A stretch of DNA of 64,000 nt, taken from positions 2,108,001-2,172,000 of the forward strand of contig OZ220216.1 in NCBI GenBank assembly GCA_964291505.2, given 5' to 3'. Positions 27,796 to 36,789 of this stretch are shown in pieces. Positions within the stretch are counted from its first letter, which is position 1; each line of letters begins with the position of its first letter. A program made the position numbers and the translations under genes. The notes below the pieces were generated by a model. The model saw only the letters and a program-made list of their open reading frames with translations. It was not told where the DNA came from and ran no database searches. Source of the DNA: Kistimonas sp964291505 (GTDB taxonomy: Bacteria > Pseudomonadota > Gammaproteobacteria > Pseudomonadales > Endozoicomonadaceae).

Positions 27796-28581
27796 CTATG
27801 AGGAGCGAATCAGAAATTCCATCATGTCATCCGTCGCCTTGATGGCCCGGGTATTCATCTCGTAGGAGCGCTGGGCCACGATCAGGTTCACCAGCTCTTC
27901 CACCGCCTGGACATTAGAAGCTTCCAGCGTGTACTGCTTGACCAGTCCCAGTCCGTTCTCGCCGGGTGCGCCCTCAATGGCATCACCACTGGCAACGGTT
28001 TCCACAAAGATATTGCCGCCCCGGGCTTCCAGTCCGGTGGGATTAATGAAATTGGTCAGGGTAATCTGGCCGACATTGCGGGGCTCCACCTCACCGGATA
28101 CGGAAACACTGACAGTGCCGTCTTCACCAATCGTGATATTCAGGGCTTCCTGCGGGATAGTGATGGCCGGCTCCAGCGGCAAACCGGATGCCATGACCAT
28201 ATTGCCGTCAGCATTCAGTTGAAACTGGCCATTACGGGTATAAGCCGATGTGCCATCCGGTAGCTGCACCTGAAAAAAACCATGGCCGGAGATGGCCAGA
28301 TCAAGGGGTTGCGTCGTGGTCTGAAGGTTACCGCCGCTGAAGACTTTCTGGCTGGCCACAATCCGAACGCCGGTGCCCTGCTGCTGCCCTGACGGTAAGT
28401 CATTGGTCTCATCCGCCTTGGCTCCCGGCTGGCGCAACACCTGGTAAAACAGATCTTCAAAGGTGACCCGGTTTTTCTTGAAACCGACGGTATCAATATT
28501 GGCCAGGTTATTAGACGACGTTGAAAGGTTATAGTCCTGGGCGGACAACCCGGTCATACTGACCCACAGTGCCGGATGCAT
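27796..28581 (-). CDS. flgG: flagellar distal rod protein FlgG
   Basis: 261 residues with the start MHPALWVSMTGLSAQDYNLSTSSNNLANIDTVGFKK, the FlgG-specific region FEDLFYQVLRQPGA, and the C-terminus LVNLIVAQRSYEMNTRAIKATDDMMEFLI. The distal rod passes through the P and L rings. It follows flgF after 29 bp on the same transcript. Confidence 0.95.
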   Translation of the reverse strand: MHPALWVSMTGLSAQDYNLSTSSNNLANIDTVGFKKNRVTFEDLFYQVLRQPGAKADETNDLPSGQQQGTGVRIVASQKVFSGGNLQTTTQPLDLAISGHGFFQVQLPDGTSAYTRNGQFQLNADGNMVMASGLPLEPAITIPQEALNITIGEDGTVSVSVSGEVEPRNVGQITLTNFINPTGLEARGGNIFVETVASGDAIEGAPGENGLGLVKQYTLEASNVQAVEELVNLIVAQRSYEMNTRAIKATDDMMEFLIRSS

Positions 28582-28610
28582 CTGACAACTACCTCATCGC
28601 TTCTGGCGTT

Positions 28611-29357
28611 TCAGGAAGACCGCAGGAGTTCATTGCCCCGGGCGGCCATCTGGTCAAACGTTCGAATAGCCTTTACCTGCAATTCAAACTCCCGGGAAAG
28701 CTGCAGGTAATCCGAGATTTCTTCGATGGCATTGACATTACTCTGCTCCAGCGCGCCACCCAGTACGGCCACATCGGGATCATCAGGTACGGCACCGGGG
28801 CCGGTATAACGGAACAGGCCATCCGTCCCTTTTTGCAGTGTTCCCTGCGGTGGATTCACCCGTCGCAACCGACCGACCTCCACCAGGTCACCGCCTTCCA
28901 CGACGACCGTAATCATGCCATCACTAGCAATCTGCAAGCCGCTAAACACCGGCAACACCATCACGCCGTCTTCACCGAGCACGGGCAGACCGGCAGTGGT
29001 CACCAGTTCGCCAAACCCATTCACAACAAAATTACCGCCACGGGTAAAGGCTTCATCCCCTGTCGGGGACTGCACCACGAACCAGCCTTCACCGACAATC
29101 GCCGCATCCAGTTCCCGGCCACTCCACTGGTTGTCACCCGGCACCAGTCGACTGCCTTTTAATTGCATCTCTGCACCAGTGCGGGTACCGGGTATCCTGC
29201 CTTCTACACCTGCGAGGTTAAACGCACGCTCACCCGTCCAGTTGAAATCGGAACGAAAACCCGTTGTCTCAGCATTTGCCAGGTTTGACGCATGGGTCTG
29301 CTGGGCGAGCATGGTTTGCCATGCCGCACCGGCACTCAGGTAAACACCGTAATCCAT
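28611..29357 (-). CDS. flgF: flagellar proximal rod protein FlgF
   Basis: 248 residues of the rod family: VYLSAGAAWQTMLAQQTHASNLANAETTGFRSDF at the start, core GEGWFVVQSPTGDEAFTRGGNF, and the C-terminus EISDYLQLSREFELQVKAIRTFDQMAARGNELL. Assigned FlgF by order between flgE and flgG and by the divergent end. Confidence 0.92.
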   Translation of the reverse strand: MDYGVYLSAGAAWQTMLAQQTHASNLANAETTGFRSDFNWTGERAFNLAGVEGRIPGTRTGAEMQLKGSRLVPGDNQWSGRELDAAIVGEGWFVVQSPTGDEAFTRGGNFVVNGFGELVTTAGLPVLGEDGVMVLPVFSGLQIASDGMITVVVEGGDLVEVGRLRRVNPPQGTLQKGTDGLFRYTGPGAVPDDPDVAVLGGALEQSNVNAIEEISDYLQLSREFELQVKAIRTFDQMAARGNELLRSS

Positions 29358-29405
29358 GATAGAAACTCGCTTCTGGCGGTCAGGTGGCTTTCACGCAGAA
29401 CAGCG

Positions 29406-30659
29406 TTACACCGTGAGCAGTGCCTGCATCACCACATCCTCGGCTTTCAGGGTGCGGGCATTGGCCTGATAGTTTCGCTGGGCCACAATCAACTGCACCA
29501 GTTCAGACGACAGATCCACATTGGAGGATTCCAGCCGCTGCGCATTAATGACACCAGCGCCACCGGTACCGGACTGGGTATAGGTCGGGTCACCGGCATC
29601 CCTTGTGGCCTGCCAGCTGCTGTTGCCTGTCGCAACAAGACCGTTTTCATTGGTAAACGTCGCCAGTGCCACCTGCCCCTGTGTGGCCTTGAGGCCATTG
29701 GAATACAACACCTGGACAAGACCGCCGGTATCCACCTGCACCGCATTCATCTTGCCGGAGGTATATCCATCTTGATTGATCGCAGCAATGGAATAATCCT
29801 GACCAAACTGGGTAGTGGAAGAAAGATCCAGATTCAGCACCAGTGGCAAGGCGCCACCGCCCGGATCCAGACCCTCCAATTGAGTGTCGGTGCCATCCAG
29901 TGTGACCAGTCCACCAGACTTCAGGGTGCCACCCCCATTGAAGGCCAGTCGATCTTTTCGCAAAGCCGGATTAGCAGGGTCGGAAATATCCTTTACCATC
30001 TGGTTATCCAGCCGGTAACACAGATCCCAGGTGCTGGTGTCACTGTCCGCCAGAATCGTAAACAGGGTCAGTTGATGAGGTACCCCAAGACTGTCGTAAA
30101 GCCCAAAGGTCGTGGCCCAGTTGTAACTGGACGGCTGGTGTTCATCAAAGATCATTGTCGGCGTCGTTGCTTCACGGGCATCCAGATTGATGGCGGCACT
30201 GATCTGGGACGTTGCCCGGGCGGGTATGCTCTTTCGCTCAATATGGATATCACCCAGAGCGCCTGCTACGACTTCACCCTTCTCATCCACCTGAAAGCCC
30301 TGAACTTTAAAGCCCTGGTTGTTGACCAGATCATCATTACGACTCAGCCCAAAATACCCTGCACGGGAATAGAACGTGTTACCGTCGCCGGACAACACAA
30401 AAAAACCACTGCCTTCTATACCCATATCCAGTGAACTGCCGGTGGTCTGCAATATACCCTGGTTAAAGCGCTGCGATGTGCCCTGGGTCAGTACGCCGGA
30501 GACCTGCGCCATCTTGCCGCCGGATTCTGCATAAACATCAGCGAACATACTGCGAAAGGATTTGAAGCCCACCACATCGACATTAGCGATATTGTGGCCA
30601 GTCACATCCAGCTCCTGCTGAGCTGCCTTGAGACCGCTCACTCCGATATTCATGGACAT
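29406..30659 (-). CDS. flgE: flagellar hook protein FlgE
   Basis: 417 residues. N-terminus SMNIGVSGLKAAQQELDVTGHNIANVDVVGFKSF; middle NWATTFGLYDSLGVPHQLTLF, the FlgE-D2 domain; C-terminus ESSNVDLSSELVQLIVAQRNYQANARTLKAEDVVMQ. It polymerises into the hook under the FlgD cap, with length set by FliK. Confidence 0.95.
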   Translation of the reverse strand: MSMNIGVSGLKAAQQELDVTGHNIANVDVVGFKSFRSMFADVYAESGGKMAQVSGVLTQGTSQRFNQGILQTTGSSLDMGIEGSGFFVLSGDGNTFYSRAGYFGLSRNDDLVNNQGFKVQGFQVDEKGEVVAGALGDIHIERKSIPARATSQISAAINLDAREATTPTMIFDEHQPSSYNWATTFGLYDSLGVPHQLTLFTILADSDTSTWDLCYRLDNQMVKDISDPANPALRKDRLAFNGGGTLKSGGLVTLDGTDTQLEGLDPGGGALPLVLNLDLSSTTQFGQDYSIAAINQDGYTSGKMNAVQVDTGGLVQVLYSNGLKATQGQVALATFTNENGLVATGNSSWQATRDAGDPTYTQSGTGGAGVINAQRLESSNVDLSSELVQLIVAQRNYQANARTLKAEDVVMQALLTV

Positions 30660-30694
30660 CGCGCTACCTCACGACCATGGGTGTATACCAGGGA

Positions 30695-31351
30695 CTACTC
30701 GATGCTGCGCACAAACGATGCAGGCACAGGGCCCACACCGGCCAGCTGTAACAGGGTTTCCCCTTGTTCAGCAGATAGCGAAACACTGTTAACACGACTG
30801 TTGACAGCAACCGGCAGCGGCGCCTGATCAGAGGCTGCTGACACGAAGTAGACGCCATCCGGCAGGGATTCCCCCCCGATCTCTTTCAGGCTGAACCTTA
30901 CCGGGTCACGCCCGGAACAGGACAATTCACGAACGGCTGCCGGTTGCCCCAAGCCGTCTGTCAGCATGAGTGTGATCCGGTCGCCGCTCTGCGCATCCGT
31001 GTCCACTTCAATGGCCATATCCCGATCCCGGCTGTCACGGGACAACAGCAACTGGTCGGTATTCACTGTAACCCGACGCCCCGCAAGCCCTGCTGCCTGA
31101 AGCACCTGCAGCCCATGGTCCATCCCGTGCATGGATGACCGGATATCGGCTAGCGACTCCACCCCGGCAAACTGTGCCAGCTGGGTCACCATCTGCGTAC
31201 TGTCGGACGGATTCAGGGGATCCTGGTTACGGATCTGAGCCACCAGCAACTTCATGAAATCCTGTTTGCCGAGATCCTCTGCCTTGCCCGGCCGGGCTGT
31301 GGTATCCGCTATTGCGCCATTGCCAGACAACGGTTCTGTTACGATAGCCAT
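30695..31351 (-). CDS. flgD: flagellar hook cap/assembly protein FlgD
   Basis: 218 residues. The N-terminal part LGKQDFMKLLVAQIRNQDPLNPSDSTQMVTQLAQFAGVE is the highly conserved FlgD signature; a tudor-like/FnIII part follows (DGVYFVSAASDQAP). It scaffolds hook growth and is lost afterward. The gene lies 2 bp downstream of flgC. Confidence 0.94.
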   Translation of the reverse strand: MAIVTEPLSGNGAIADTTARPGKAEDLGKQDFMKLLVAQIRNQDPLNPSDSTQMVTQLAQFAGVESLADIRSSMHGMDHGLQVLQAAGLAGRRVTVNTDQLLLSRDSRDRDMAIEVDTDAQSGDRITLMLTDGLGQPAAVRELSCSGRDPVRFSLKEIGGESLPDGVYFVSAASDQAPLPVAVNSRVNSVSLSAEQGETLLQLAGVGPVPASFVRSIE

Positions 31352-31353
31352 GG

Positions 31354-31770
31354 TTAACGGAGGCTCACCAGTTCAACCAGTTGATCCTGCATGCGCCGGG
31401 TCGTGCCCAGCACCGACACAGTCGCTTCAAACTGACGGGATGCCGCCATCATGGCCACCATCTGCTCCACCGTATTGACGTTGGCGTAATACACAATGCC
31501 GTTATTGTCCGCGAGAGGATGGCCCGGCTGGTAACGTTGCTCAGCTGGCCGTTCATTTTTAAGCACATCACTGACGGTGACGCCAAACGCCGACTGACGT
31601 CCACTACCCACAGGGTCTGCACGAAAGACCACATCGCGCTCACGGTAGATGTCCGCCTCACTGGCTGCCGCCGACCGGGCATTGGCCAGGTTACTGGCCA
31701 CGGTGTTCATCCGGATCGTCTGAGCCGCCATCGACTGGCCGGCAATGTCATACACCGCAGAGAATGACAT
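31354..31770 (-). CDS. flgC: flagellar proximal rod protein FlgC
   Basis: 138 residues beginning SFSAVYDIAGQSMAAQTIRMNTVASNLANARSA, with the FlgC-type NVNTVEQMVAMMAASRQFEATVSVLGTTRRMQDQL end. The rod subunit lies between FlgB and FlgF in the axial structure. Confidence 0.94.
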   Translation of the reverse strand: MSFSAVYDIAGQSMAAQTIRMNTVASNLANARSAAASEADIYRERDVVFRADPVGSGRQSAFGVTVSDVLKNERPAEQRYQPGHPLADNNGIVYYANVNTVEQMVAMMAASRQFEATVSVLGTTRRMQDQLVELVSLR

Positions 31771-31792
31771 ACGTTAAACCTCACAAACTGGA

Positions 31793-32188
31793 TCACTGGG
31801 AACCATTGATCGCCAGGGATAACCCGTTCAAACGGGCGCGAAGGAAGTAAAGCCCCCGGTTAAAATCGGTAGCATTGCGCATGAAAGCCAACTGCTCCCT
31901 TTCCGGCTCAACGGCATTGCCGTTGACCGGCGACTGCAACGGTGCCCGGGTCACGACGTCAGGGGTGGCGGCTAATTGCCCTGCCTTTGACAGGTGAAGT
32001 GGATTTGTCCTCACCATACGTGCCTGCGTATCCTCAACGTCCAGCAGATGTCGGAATGACAGATCCTGCGGGTGGTAGCCCGGTGTTTCCTGGTTCACCA
32101 AGTTCCCCGCCAATATGGCACTGCGAGATGTTCTATAGGCAAGCGCCTGAGGTTGGTTACCGAGCGCCTGATCAAACTGTATGGCCAT
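31793..32188 (-). CDS. flgB: flagellar proximal rod protein FlgB
   Basis: 131 residues. FDQALGNQPQALAYRTSRSAILAGNLVNQETPGY at the N-terminus and GNAVEPEREQLAFMRNATDFNRGLYFLRARLNGL at the C-terminus are FlgB features. It is the first gene of the minus-strand flgBCDEFGHIJKL-lafA-fliDSK-fliL-fliA-motAB run, so its promoter should lie in the 201-bp gap shared with flgM. Confidence 0.93.
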   Translation of the reverse strand: MAIQFDQALGNQPQALAYRTSRSAILAGNLVNQETPGYHPQDLSFRHLLDVEDTQARMVRTNPLHLSKAGQLAATPDVVTRAPLQSPVNGNAVEPEREQLAFMRNATDFNRGLYFLRARLNGLSLAINGSQ

Positions 32189-32204
32189 CGTAGTATCACT
32201 AACG

Positions 32205-32220
32205 GCCGGTACAAACCGGC
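32205..32220. promoter_or_regulatory. inverted repeat in the flgB/flgM divergent promoter region
   Basis: GCCGGT-acaa-ACCGGC is a perfect 6-bp dyad 17 bp upstream of the flgB start. It may be an operator for the flgB transcript. No sigma-54 GG-N10-GC element could be matched on either strand in this gap. Confidence 0.3.
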
Positions 32221-32389
32221 AACCATTACATAAACGTCATGGAACAACAGGTTGTCCGTTATACGGCAGTTGCCCCAAAACCAGCACACTGTATATAGAA
32301 GCGATCCCATCAAAATACCACCCGGTTTTTACGTTATGGCGCGTGAATCTGCTACATTTGTGTCGTGTACTGCGCCTGCCAGGAATTGA

Positions 32390-32704
32390 ATGATGGTCAT
32401 AGAAGGAGTCGGTGATACCGGTAACCGCCCTGCGGCTGTTGCACAGCAGACGGACTCAGAGCAAAAGCGGGTAACATCAAATTCAACTACTGCTACTGCC
32501 ACCTCGCGACCCGACATTGAGATCAGTGCCACAGCACTGTACCTTAGCAGTACAGAACAGGCTGCCAATGGTCAGGTGATCCATAGCGCTGCGTCTGCCG
32601 ATTCTACCCAGTCACTGACCGCCATCGGTGAGACGGCCAGTGAACCGGAAGCCATCGCCCATAAACTCGTGCAACTGGAGCAGCTGTTTTTTAACCGATC
32701 ATGA
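32390..32704 (+). CDS. flgM: anti-sigma-28 factor FlgM (lateral)
   Basis: 104 residues; AGGA precedes the ATG by about 6 nt. The N-terminal half is disordered and Thr/Ser/Ala-rich, while RPDIEISATALYLSSTEQ resembles the FlgM segment between its disordered region and the sigma-binding helices. The match is weak by sequence alone. Position next to flgN and divergent from flgB strongly supports the call. It holds FliA inactive until the hook is finished, then is secreted. Confidence 0.75.
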   Translation: MMVIEGVGDTGNRPAAVAQQTDSEQKRVTSNSTTATATSRPDIEISATALYLSSTEQAANGQVIHSAASADSTQSLTAIGETASEPEAIAHKLVQLEQLFFNRS

Positions 32705-33168
32705 CCGAATCACTCCTTAAAACTCTGCAGGATGGCTGTACACTCCTGACCACCCTGCACGCGCAGCTTACCCGTCAGCATAGTGCTCTTGTCAGTCGGC
32801 AGACGACACGCTTACAGCACGTGGCCGGACTGATTGAAAAAAGCCACGATTTACTGGCCTGCCATACGGCTCAGTGCCAGGATCAGCTGGCCAGGCTGGG
32901 TTACAAGACACTTGTTGCATGGCTCAATAACCCCGGCACCACACTCTCGGCGGAAGCGACCAATGAAGCGCGAAGCCTCCATCGCGAATACCTGGCGCTG
33001 GCTCTGCAGTGTCAGCAGCAACGTGACACCAACCGCTGGTTACTCGAGAAACAATCCCAGGTCTGCCAACTTTACGTGAACCAGTTAAACGGCCTGAAAC
33101 GCCAGCGTTATAATGCCCTGGGACAACGGATCAATGACCGTGCAGCACACAAACTCGTTCAGTCATAA
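32701..33168 (+). CDS. flgN: flagellar export chaperone FlgN
   Basis: 155 residues, fully helical, starting in the flgM stop (ATGA). LLKTLQDGCTLLTTLHAQLTRQHSALVSRQTTRLQHVAGLIEKS fits FlgN, the chaperone for FlgK and FlgL. Its last 10 bases overlap the 3' end of fliJ on the opposite strand. Confidence 0.85.
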   Translation: MTESLLKTLQDGCTLLTTLHAQLTRQHSALVSRQTTRLQHVAGLIEKSHDLLACHTAQCQDQLARLGYKTLVAWLNNPGTTLSAEATNEARSLHREYLALALQCQQQRDTNRWLLEKQSQVCQLYVNQLNGLKRQRYNALGQRINDRAAHKLVQS

Positions 33169-33557
33169 CCACCATCCCAGCGGCATACGGCCTCTTCCAT
33201 CACGCGATTCAACTGGTTTCTGCGTCGTCTTTGCTGACGGCACTCTAGGCGCTGCTCACTGACCTCTGTCTGTCGTTTCAGTCGTAATGCATCCGACCTC
33301 AGTTGCTGGCTGGTTTTCTCATTGCGATCAAGAATCCCGCCCAAATGCCGCTGCACTGCGGATACCTGGTGGCTGAAACCCAGTCCGTTGGCCAATGTCA
33401 GGCCATTGCACGTGGGTTCCGAGAGTACGCCCGGATGACTACTGTCGTCCAGGATGCGGAGCAGCCGCTGATGCTGGTCACGTTCTTCAGCCAGATACCG
33501 CACCTGTACCATGAGCATCTGCTGTTGTGCCCGTCGGGTTTTGAGCCAACGGGTCAT
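33159..33557 (-). CDS. fliJ: flagellar export protein FliJ
   Basis: 132 residues from ATG 33557, which has AGGA 7 nt upstream; an ATG at 33572 lacks a ribosome site. The protein is a charged antiparallel coiled coil (QQMLMVQVRYLAEERDQHQRLL, DALRLKRQTEVSEQRLECRQ). Identification rests on this and on its place after fliI. It escorts chaperones and couples the ATPase to FlhA. It overlaps the end of fliI by 71 bp, which is unusually long. Confidence 0.82.
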   Translation of the reverse strand: MTRWLKTRRAQQQMLMVQVRYLAEERDQHQRLLRILDDSSHPGVLSEPTCNGLTLANGLGFSHQVSAVQRHLGGILDRNEKTSQQLRSDALRLKRQTEVSEQRLECRQQRRRRNQLNRVMEEAVCRWDGGYD

Positions 33558-34911
33558 TGTCTTTTCCTGCATGTGAGCATTCCTCAGCGATTCGGGTCAA
33601 CGCCTGAATCGTGTCAGGCAATGAAACGGACTCCGTCAGTCCCTGACAAATGAAACGGTTTAACTGAGGCTCCAGAGCCAGTACCTGATCCCTAACCGGA
33701 TCGCTCCCCTGCGTATAGGCACCCAGCTCCATCAGTTCCCGGATTTCATGGCAACGTTCCCAGGCTCGCCGAAAAGCGACAGCCGACGCTTGATGAGCCT
33801 GACTCACCACCCGCTCCATGGCGCGACTGATAGAGAGGCCAATATCAACGGCCGGGTAATGACCGCCCGCCGCCCGCTGCCGGGTAAGGTGGATATGCCC
33901 GTCCAGAATGGCACACGCCGCATCAGCCACCGGGTCTTCCTGTCGATCCCCTTCCACCAGCACGGTATAAAACGCCGTGATTGAACCCGTGTCGCTGCAC
34001 CCATTACCGGCACGTTCCACCAATCTTGGCAACAGGCTGAACACGGACGGCGGATAGCCACGACTGGATGGTGGTTCTCCCACGGCCAGCGCAATTTCCC
34101 GCTGGGCCTGGGCGTAACGGGTCAGAGAGTCCATCAGTAACAGTACATGGCAGCCTTCATCCCGAAAGTGCTCCGCAATGCGGTGCCCCTGCAGTGAGGC
34201 TCGCAGGCGCATGACCGGTGAATCGTCAGCCGGTGACGCCACCACGACCGCTTTCGCCATGCCAGCGGCCCCGAGTGTGTGTTCAATAAATTCCCTGACC
34301 TCGCGTCCCCGCTCACCGACCAGCACCACAACGACCACATCCGCCTCAGTATTGCGGGTCATCATCCCCAACAACACACTTTTCCCGACACCGGTTGCAG
34401 CCAGTATGCCCAGACGTTGCCCTCTCCCGGCCGTCATGAGGCCATTCAGCACCCGTATGCCTACATCCAGCGGTTGCGTAATCAAACGCCGCTGCAAAGG
34501 GTTGATCGGAGGCCCATGCAATGTGATGCGCTTGTCGCATAACAACCCTCCCTTACCATCCAGCGGCCTTGCCATACCATCGAGCACACGTCCCAGTAAT
34601 GCCTTGCCTACCGGTATTCCGGTATCACCCGACAAAGGGAGCACCGTGTCGCCCGGCCCCAGGCCTTCACCGTACTCCATGGGCATCAGGAAAAAGCGTT
34701 GTCGGTCAAAACCAACCACTTCCGCTTCCACCTGCTGCCCGTTACGGCTCCTGACCAGGCAGCGCTGGCCGGTATTAATCTGGCAACCTTCGGCCTCCAG
34801 CAACATGCCACGCAGACGGGTTAACCGGCCCGACACTGTAATCGTGGACAGGCGAGGGAGGTTACTGCAGGCCTGTCGCAAACCTCGCCGCGTGTTATCC
34901 CAATGTGTCAT
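33487..34911 (-). CDS. fliI: flagellum-specific ATPase FliI
   Basis: 474 residues from ATG 34911, which overlaps the fliH stop (ATGA); the longer frame to 34968 lies within fliH. Walker A is GILAATGVGKSVLLGMM; VLVGERGREVREFIEH, HVLLLMDSLTRYAQAQREIALAVGEPP and GYPPSVFSLLPRLVERAG are type III ATPase signatures. The hexamer at the export gate unfolds and releases substrates. The last 30 or so residues after RIAEECSH are a Gly/Thr-rich tail lying over the fliJ start. Confidence 0.95.
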   Translation of the reverse strand: MTHWDNTRRGLRQACSNLPRLSTITVSGRLTRLRGMLLEAEGCQINTGQRCLVRSRNGQQVEAEVVGFDRQRFFLMPMEYGEGLGPGDTVLPLSGDTGIPVGKALLGRVLDGMARPLDGKGGLLCDKRITLHGPPINPLQRRLITQPLDVGIRVLNGLMTAGRGQRLGILAATGVGKSVLLGMMTRNTEADVVVVVLVGERGREVREFIEHTLGAAGMAKAVVVASPADDSPVMRLRASLQGHRIAEHFRDEGCHVLLLMDSLTRYAQAQREIALAVGEPPSSRGYPPSVFSLLPRLVERAGNGCSDTGSITAFYTVLVEGDRQEDPVADAACAILDGHIHLTRQRAAGGHYPAVDIGLSISRAMERVVSQAHQASAVAFRRAWERCHEIRELMELGAYTQGSDPVRDQVLALEPQLNRFICQGLTESVSLPDTIQALTRIAEECSHAGKDNDPLAQNPTGTTADAHGTGAVSG

Positions 34912-35732
34912 TCGCCATTGCCATTGGCGTCCGGCAGCCCGAGGCTTTTGCGCAATTCTGCAATACACGCCGCGAGCCGGATTTCAACTTGGGCATCCAC
35001 CCTACCGCCAGGGGTTGAAAGGACACACCCACCGGCCGTGATAGCCTCATCATCAATCACCTGCCACTGGTTCGGTAACGCGAGATTCAACGTTTCAAGG
35101 TAAACCCTGTCTTCCGGGTTCAAACGTATGGCAGCAGAATCCGTCTGGGGCAACAGGCCCAACGCGTGATCCAGTAGCGCCCTGACACTATCAGGCCGGA
35201 TATTCAGCTCAAGCTGAATCACCTGCCGGCAAACCAGGCTGATCACTGACACCAGCTGGTCATCCAGTTCCCGTGCGCAGGCCTCGCGCCATGTATTCAC
35301 CTCGTCCCAGGCCGCCGTCAGCGCCTCGTGCAATGGCTTCATTTTCTCCTGACTTTCATGATGCCCTTGCTCAAGCCCCTGGGCATAGCCATGCTGCCGA
35401 CCTTCCTTTTGCCCCTGCCCCAATCCATCGTCATAACCGGACTTGAATCCGTCCTCCTGCCCCTGGCGAAAGCCTTCACGGTATCCATGGTCACGCGCCC
35501 GGCGCAATAACCGCCGTGCCTGTCTGGCACTATCATGCGCAGAGGTGCTCTGCGCCTCAGTGGATTCAACCGGTGACGGGGCAGGCAAAATCTCCGGAAA
35601 CTGAAAACGTACGACAGCCTGATTACACTGCATGGTTCCATTCTGTACGGCTATGGAAAAGTAGTAAGGATTATAGGCAGCAACGCCGGAACACAAGGTA
35701 ATACCGAAAGAGGCTGCCACATTGTGAGGCAC
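34908..35732 (-). CDS. fliH: flagellar assembly protein FliH
   Basis: 274 residues if started at 35732, 7 bp after fliG; a Met at 35633 would give 241 residues and remove an unusual hydrophobic start, so the N-terminus is uncertain. FliH traits are the Gly-x-x-x repeats in a helix (GYREGFRQGQEDGFKSGYDD, GLGQGQKEGRQHGYAQG) and a C-terminal domain (LISLVCRQVIQLELNIRPD-like, then ALPNQWQVIDDEAITAGGC). It is the peripheral stalk and regulator of FliI. Confidence 0.88.
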   Translation of the reverse strand: MPHNVAASFGITLCSGVAAYNPYYFSIAVQNGTMQCNQAVVRFQFPEILPAPSPVESTEAQSTSAHDSARQARRLLRRARDHGYREGFRQGQEDGFKSGYDDGLGQGQKEGRQHGYAQGLEQGHHESQEKMKPLHEALTAAWDEVNTWREACARELDDQLVSVISLVCRQVIQLELNIRPDSVRALLDHALGLLPQTDSAAIRLNPEDRVYLETLNLALPNQWQVIDDEAITAGGCVLSTPGGRVDAQVEIRLAACIAELRKSLGLPDANGNGE

Positions 35733-35739
35733 TCACACC

Positions 35740-36789
35740 TTATTCGACCATTTTCTCATCAGTAAACGATAACGCTATTTCACCATCATTGATCAAAGAC
35801 TCAGCCCGTTTCAGAATCTCACGCCGGGCGCTATCCACCACGCCCTGCCGGATTCTGCCAAGCCCCTGCATTTCATCCTCAAGGTATTGCACAGCTCGCT
35901 TGGGCAGTCCTGAAAAAATAGCCTCTTTGAGGTTTTCATCCGCACCCTTGAGGGCCTGCGCCAGTGTTCTCTGGTCAACATCACCCAGCAATTTCTGCAA
36001 GTCTTCCCGTGAAAGGTGTAACAGGTGTTCAAAGAGAAGCATCCGGCGCTCAATGGTTTCGGCCAGTGTTTCATCCACTCCCCGGATACCCGACAAAATG
36101 TCCCTGCCACTCTCCCGGCTGAACAGGTTCATAATGTCCGCCACCTGTTGAACACCACGTAACGGCAACTCCCGATCCATACCGGTCTCATCCAGATATT
36201 GTTGCAACAACGCCGCAATACTCTGTAAACAGGCCCGTGACAGACTCTCCAGCCCGGCGATCCTGATCAATAGCGCCTGATGGGTTTCCTCAGGCAATAA
36301 TCCCATGACCTGTGCTCCCTGCTCTGCCGGTAAACAGGCGAGCACCGCCGCCTGAAACTGGAGTGACTCGCAACGAAGCATACCGGCCAGCACATCCGGC
36401 CGCGCATACTGAAGTCCTTCCAACACATTCTGCTGCTGTTCATCATACAGCGGCCGTAGCAGGCACCGGGCCTGCTCGCGTCCCAGGGCACGCTGCAGTG
36501 TCTTTTTCAATTGCGTCTGGTAATTTCCCGCCAAGACCCCGGCATGGCTGACGGCCTGAACAAAATCGTCCAACAGTCGGATTAAATCGCGGGATTGCAA
36601 GGTTTTCAGTGCTGAAACCTTCTCACTGAGCACACGGATTTCTGAGGGCGTCATCTGCTTGAGCACGGCAGACGCATCCTCTTCACCCAGCAGTAACATG
36701 ATGGCCGCCGCGTCGCTGGATGTTCGCCGTTCTATCGGCCCCGGGGATTCCCGCTGGCTGTCGGGGCGTGTAATGCTAGGGCTGACCAT
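35740..36789 (-). CDS. fliG: flagellar motor switch protein FliG
   Basis: 349 residues. AAAIMLLLGEEDASAVLKQMTPSEI is the FliF-binding N-domain; a middle domain with VQQVADIMNLFSRESGRDILSGI follows. The C-terminal torque helix is KGADENLKEAIFSGLPKRAVQYLEDEMQGLG with the charged residues that face MotA. The ATG shares bases with the fliF stop. Confidence 0.95.
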   Translation of the reverse strand: MVSPSITRPDSQRESPGPIERRTSSDAAAIMLLLGEEDASAVLKQMTPSEIRVLSEKVSALKTLQSRDLIRLLDDFVQAVSHAGVLAGNYQTQLKKTLQRALGREQARCLLRPLYDEQQQNVLEGLQYARPDVLAGMLRCESLQFQAAVLACLPAEQGAQVMGLLPEETHQALLIRIAGLESLSRACLQSIAALLQQYLDETGMDRELPLRGVQQVADIMNLFSRESGRDILSGIRGVDETLAETIERRMLLFEHLLHLSREDLQKLLGDVDQRTLAQALKGADENLKEAIFSGLPKRAVQYLEDEMQGLGRIRQGVVDSARREILKRAESLINDGEIALSFTDEKMVE

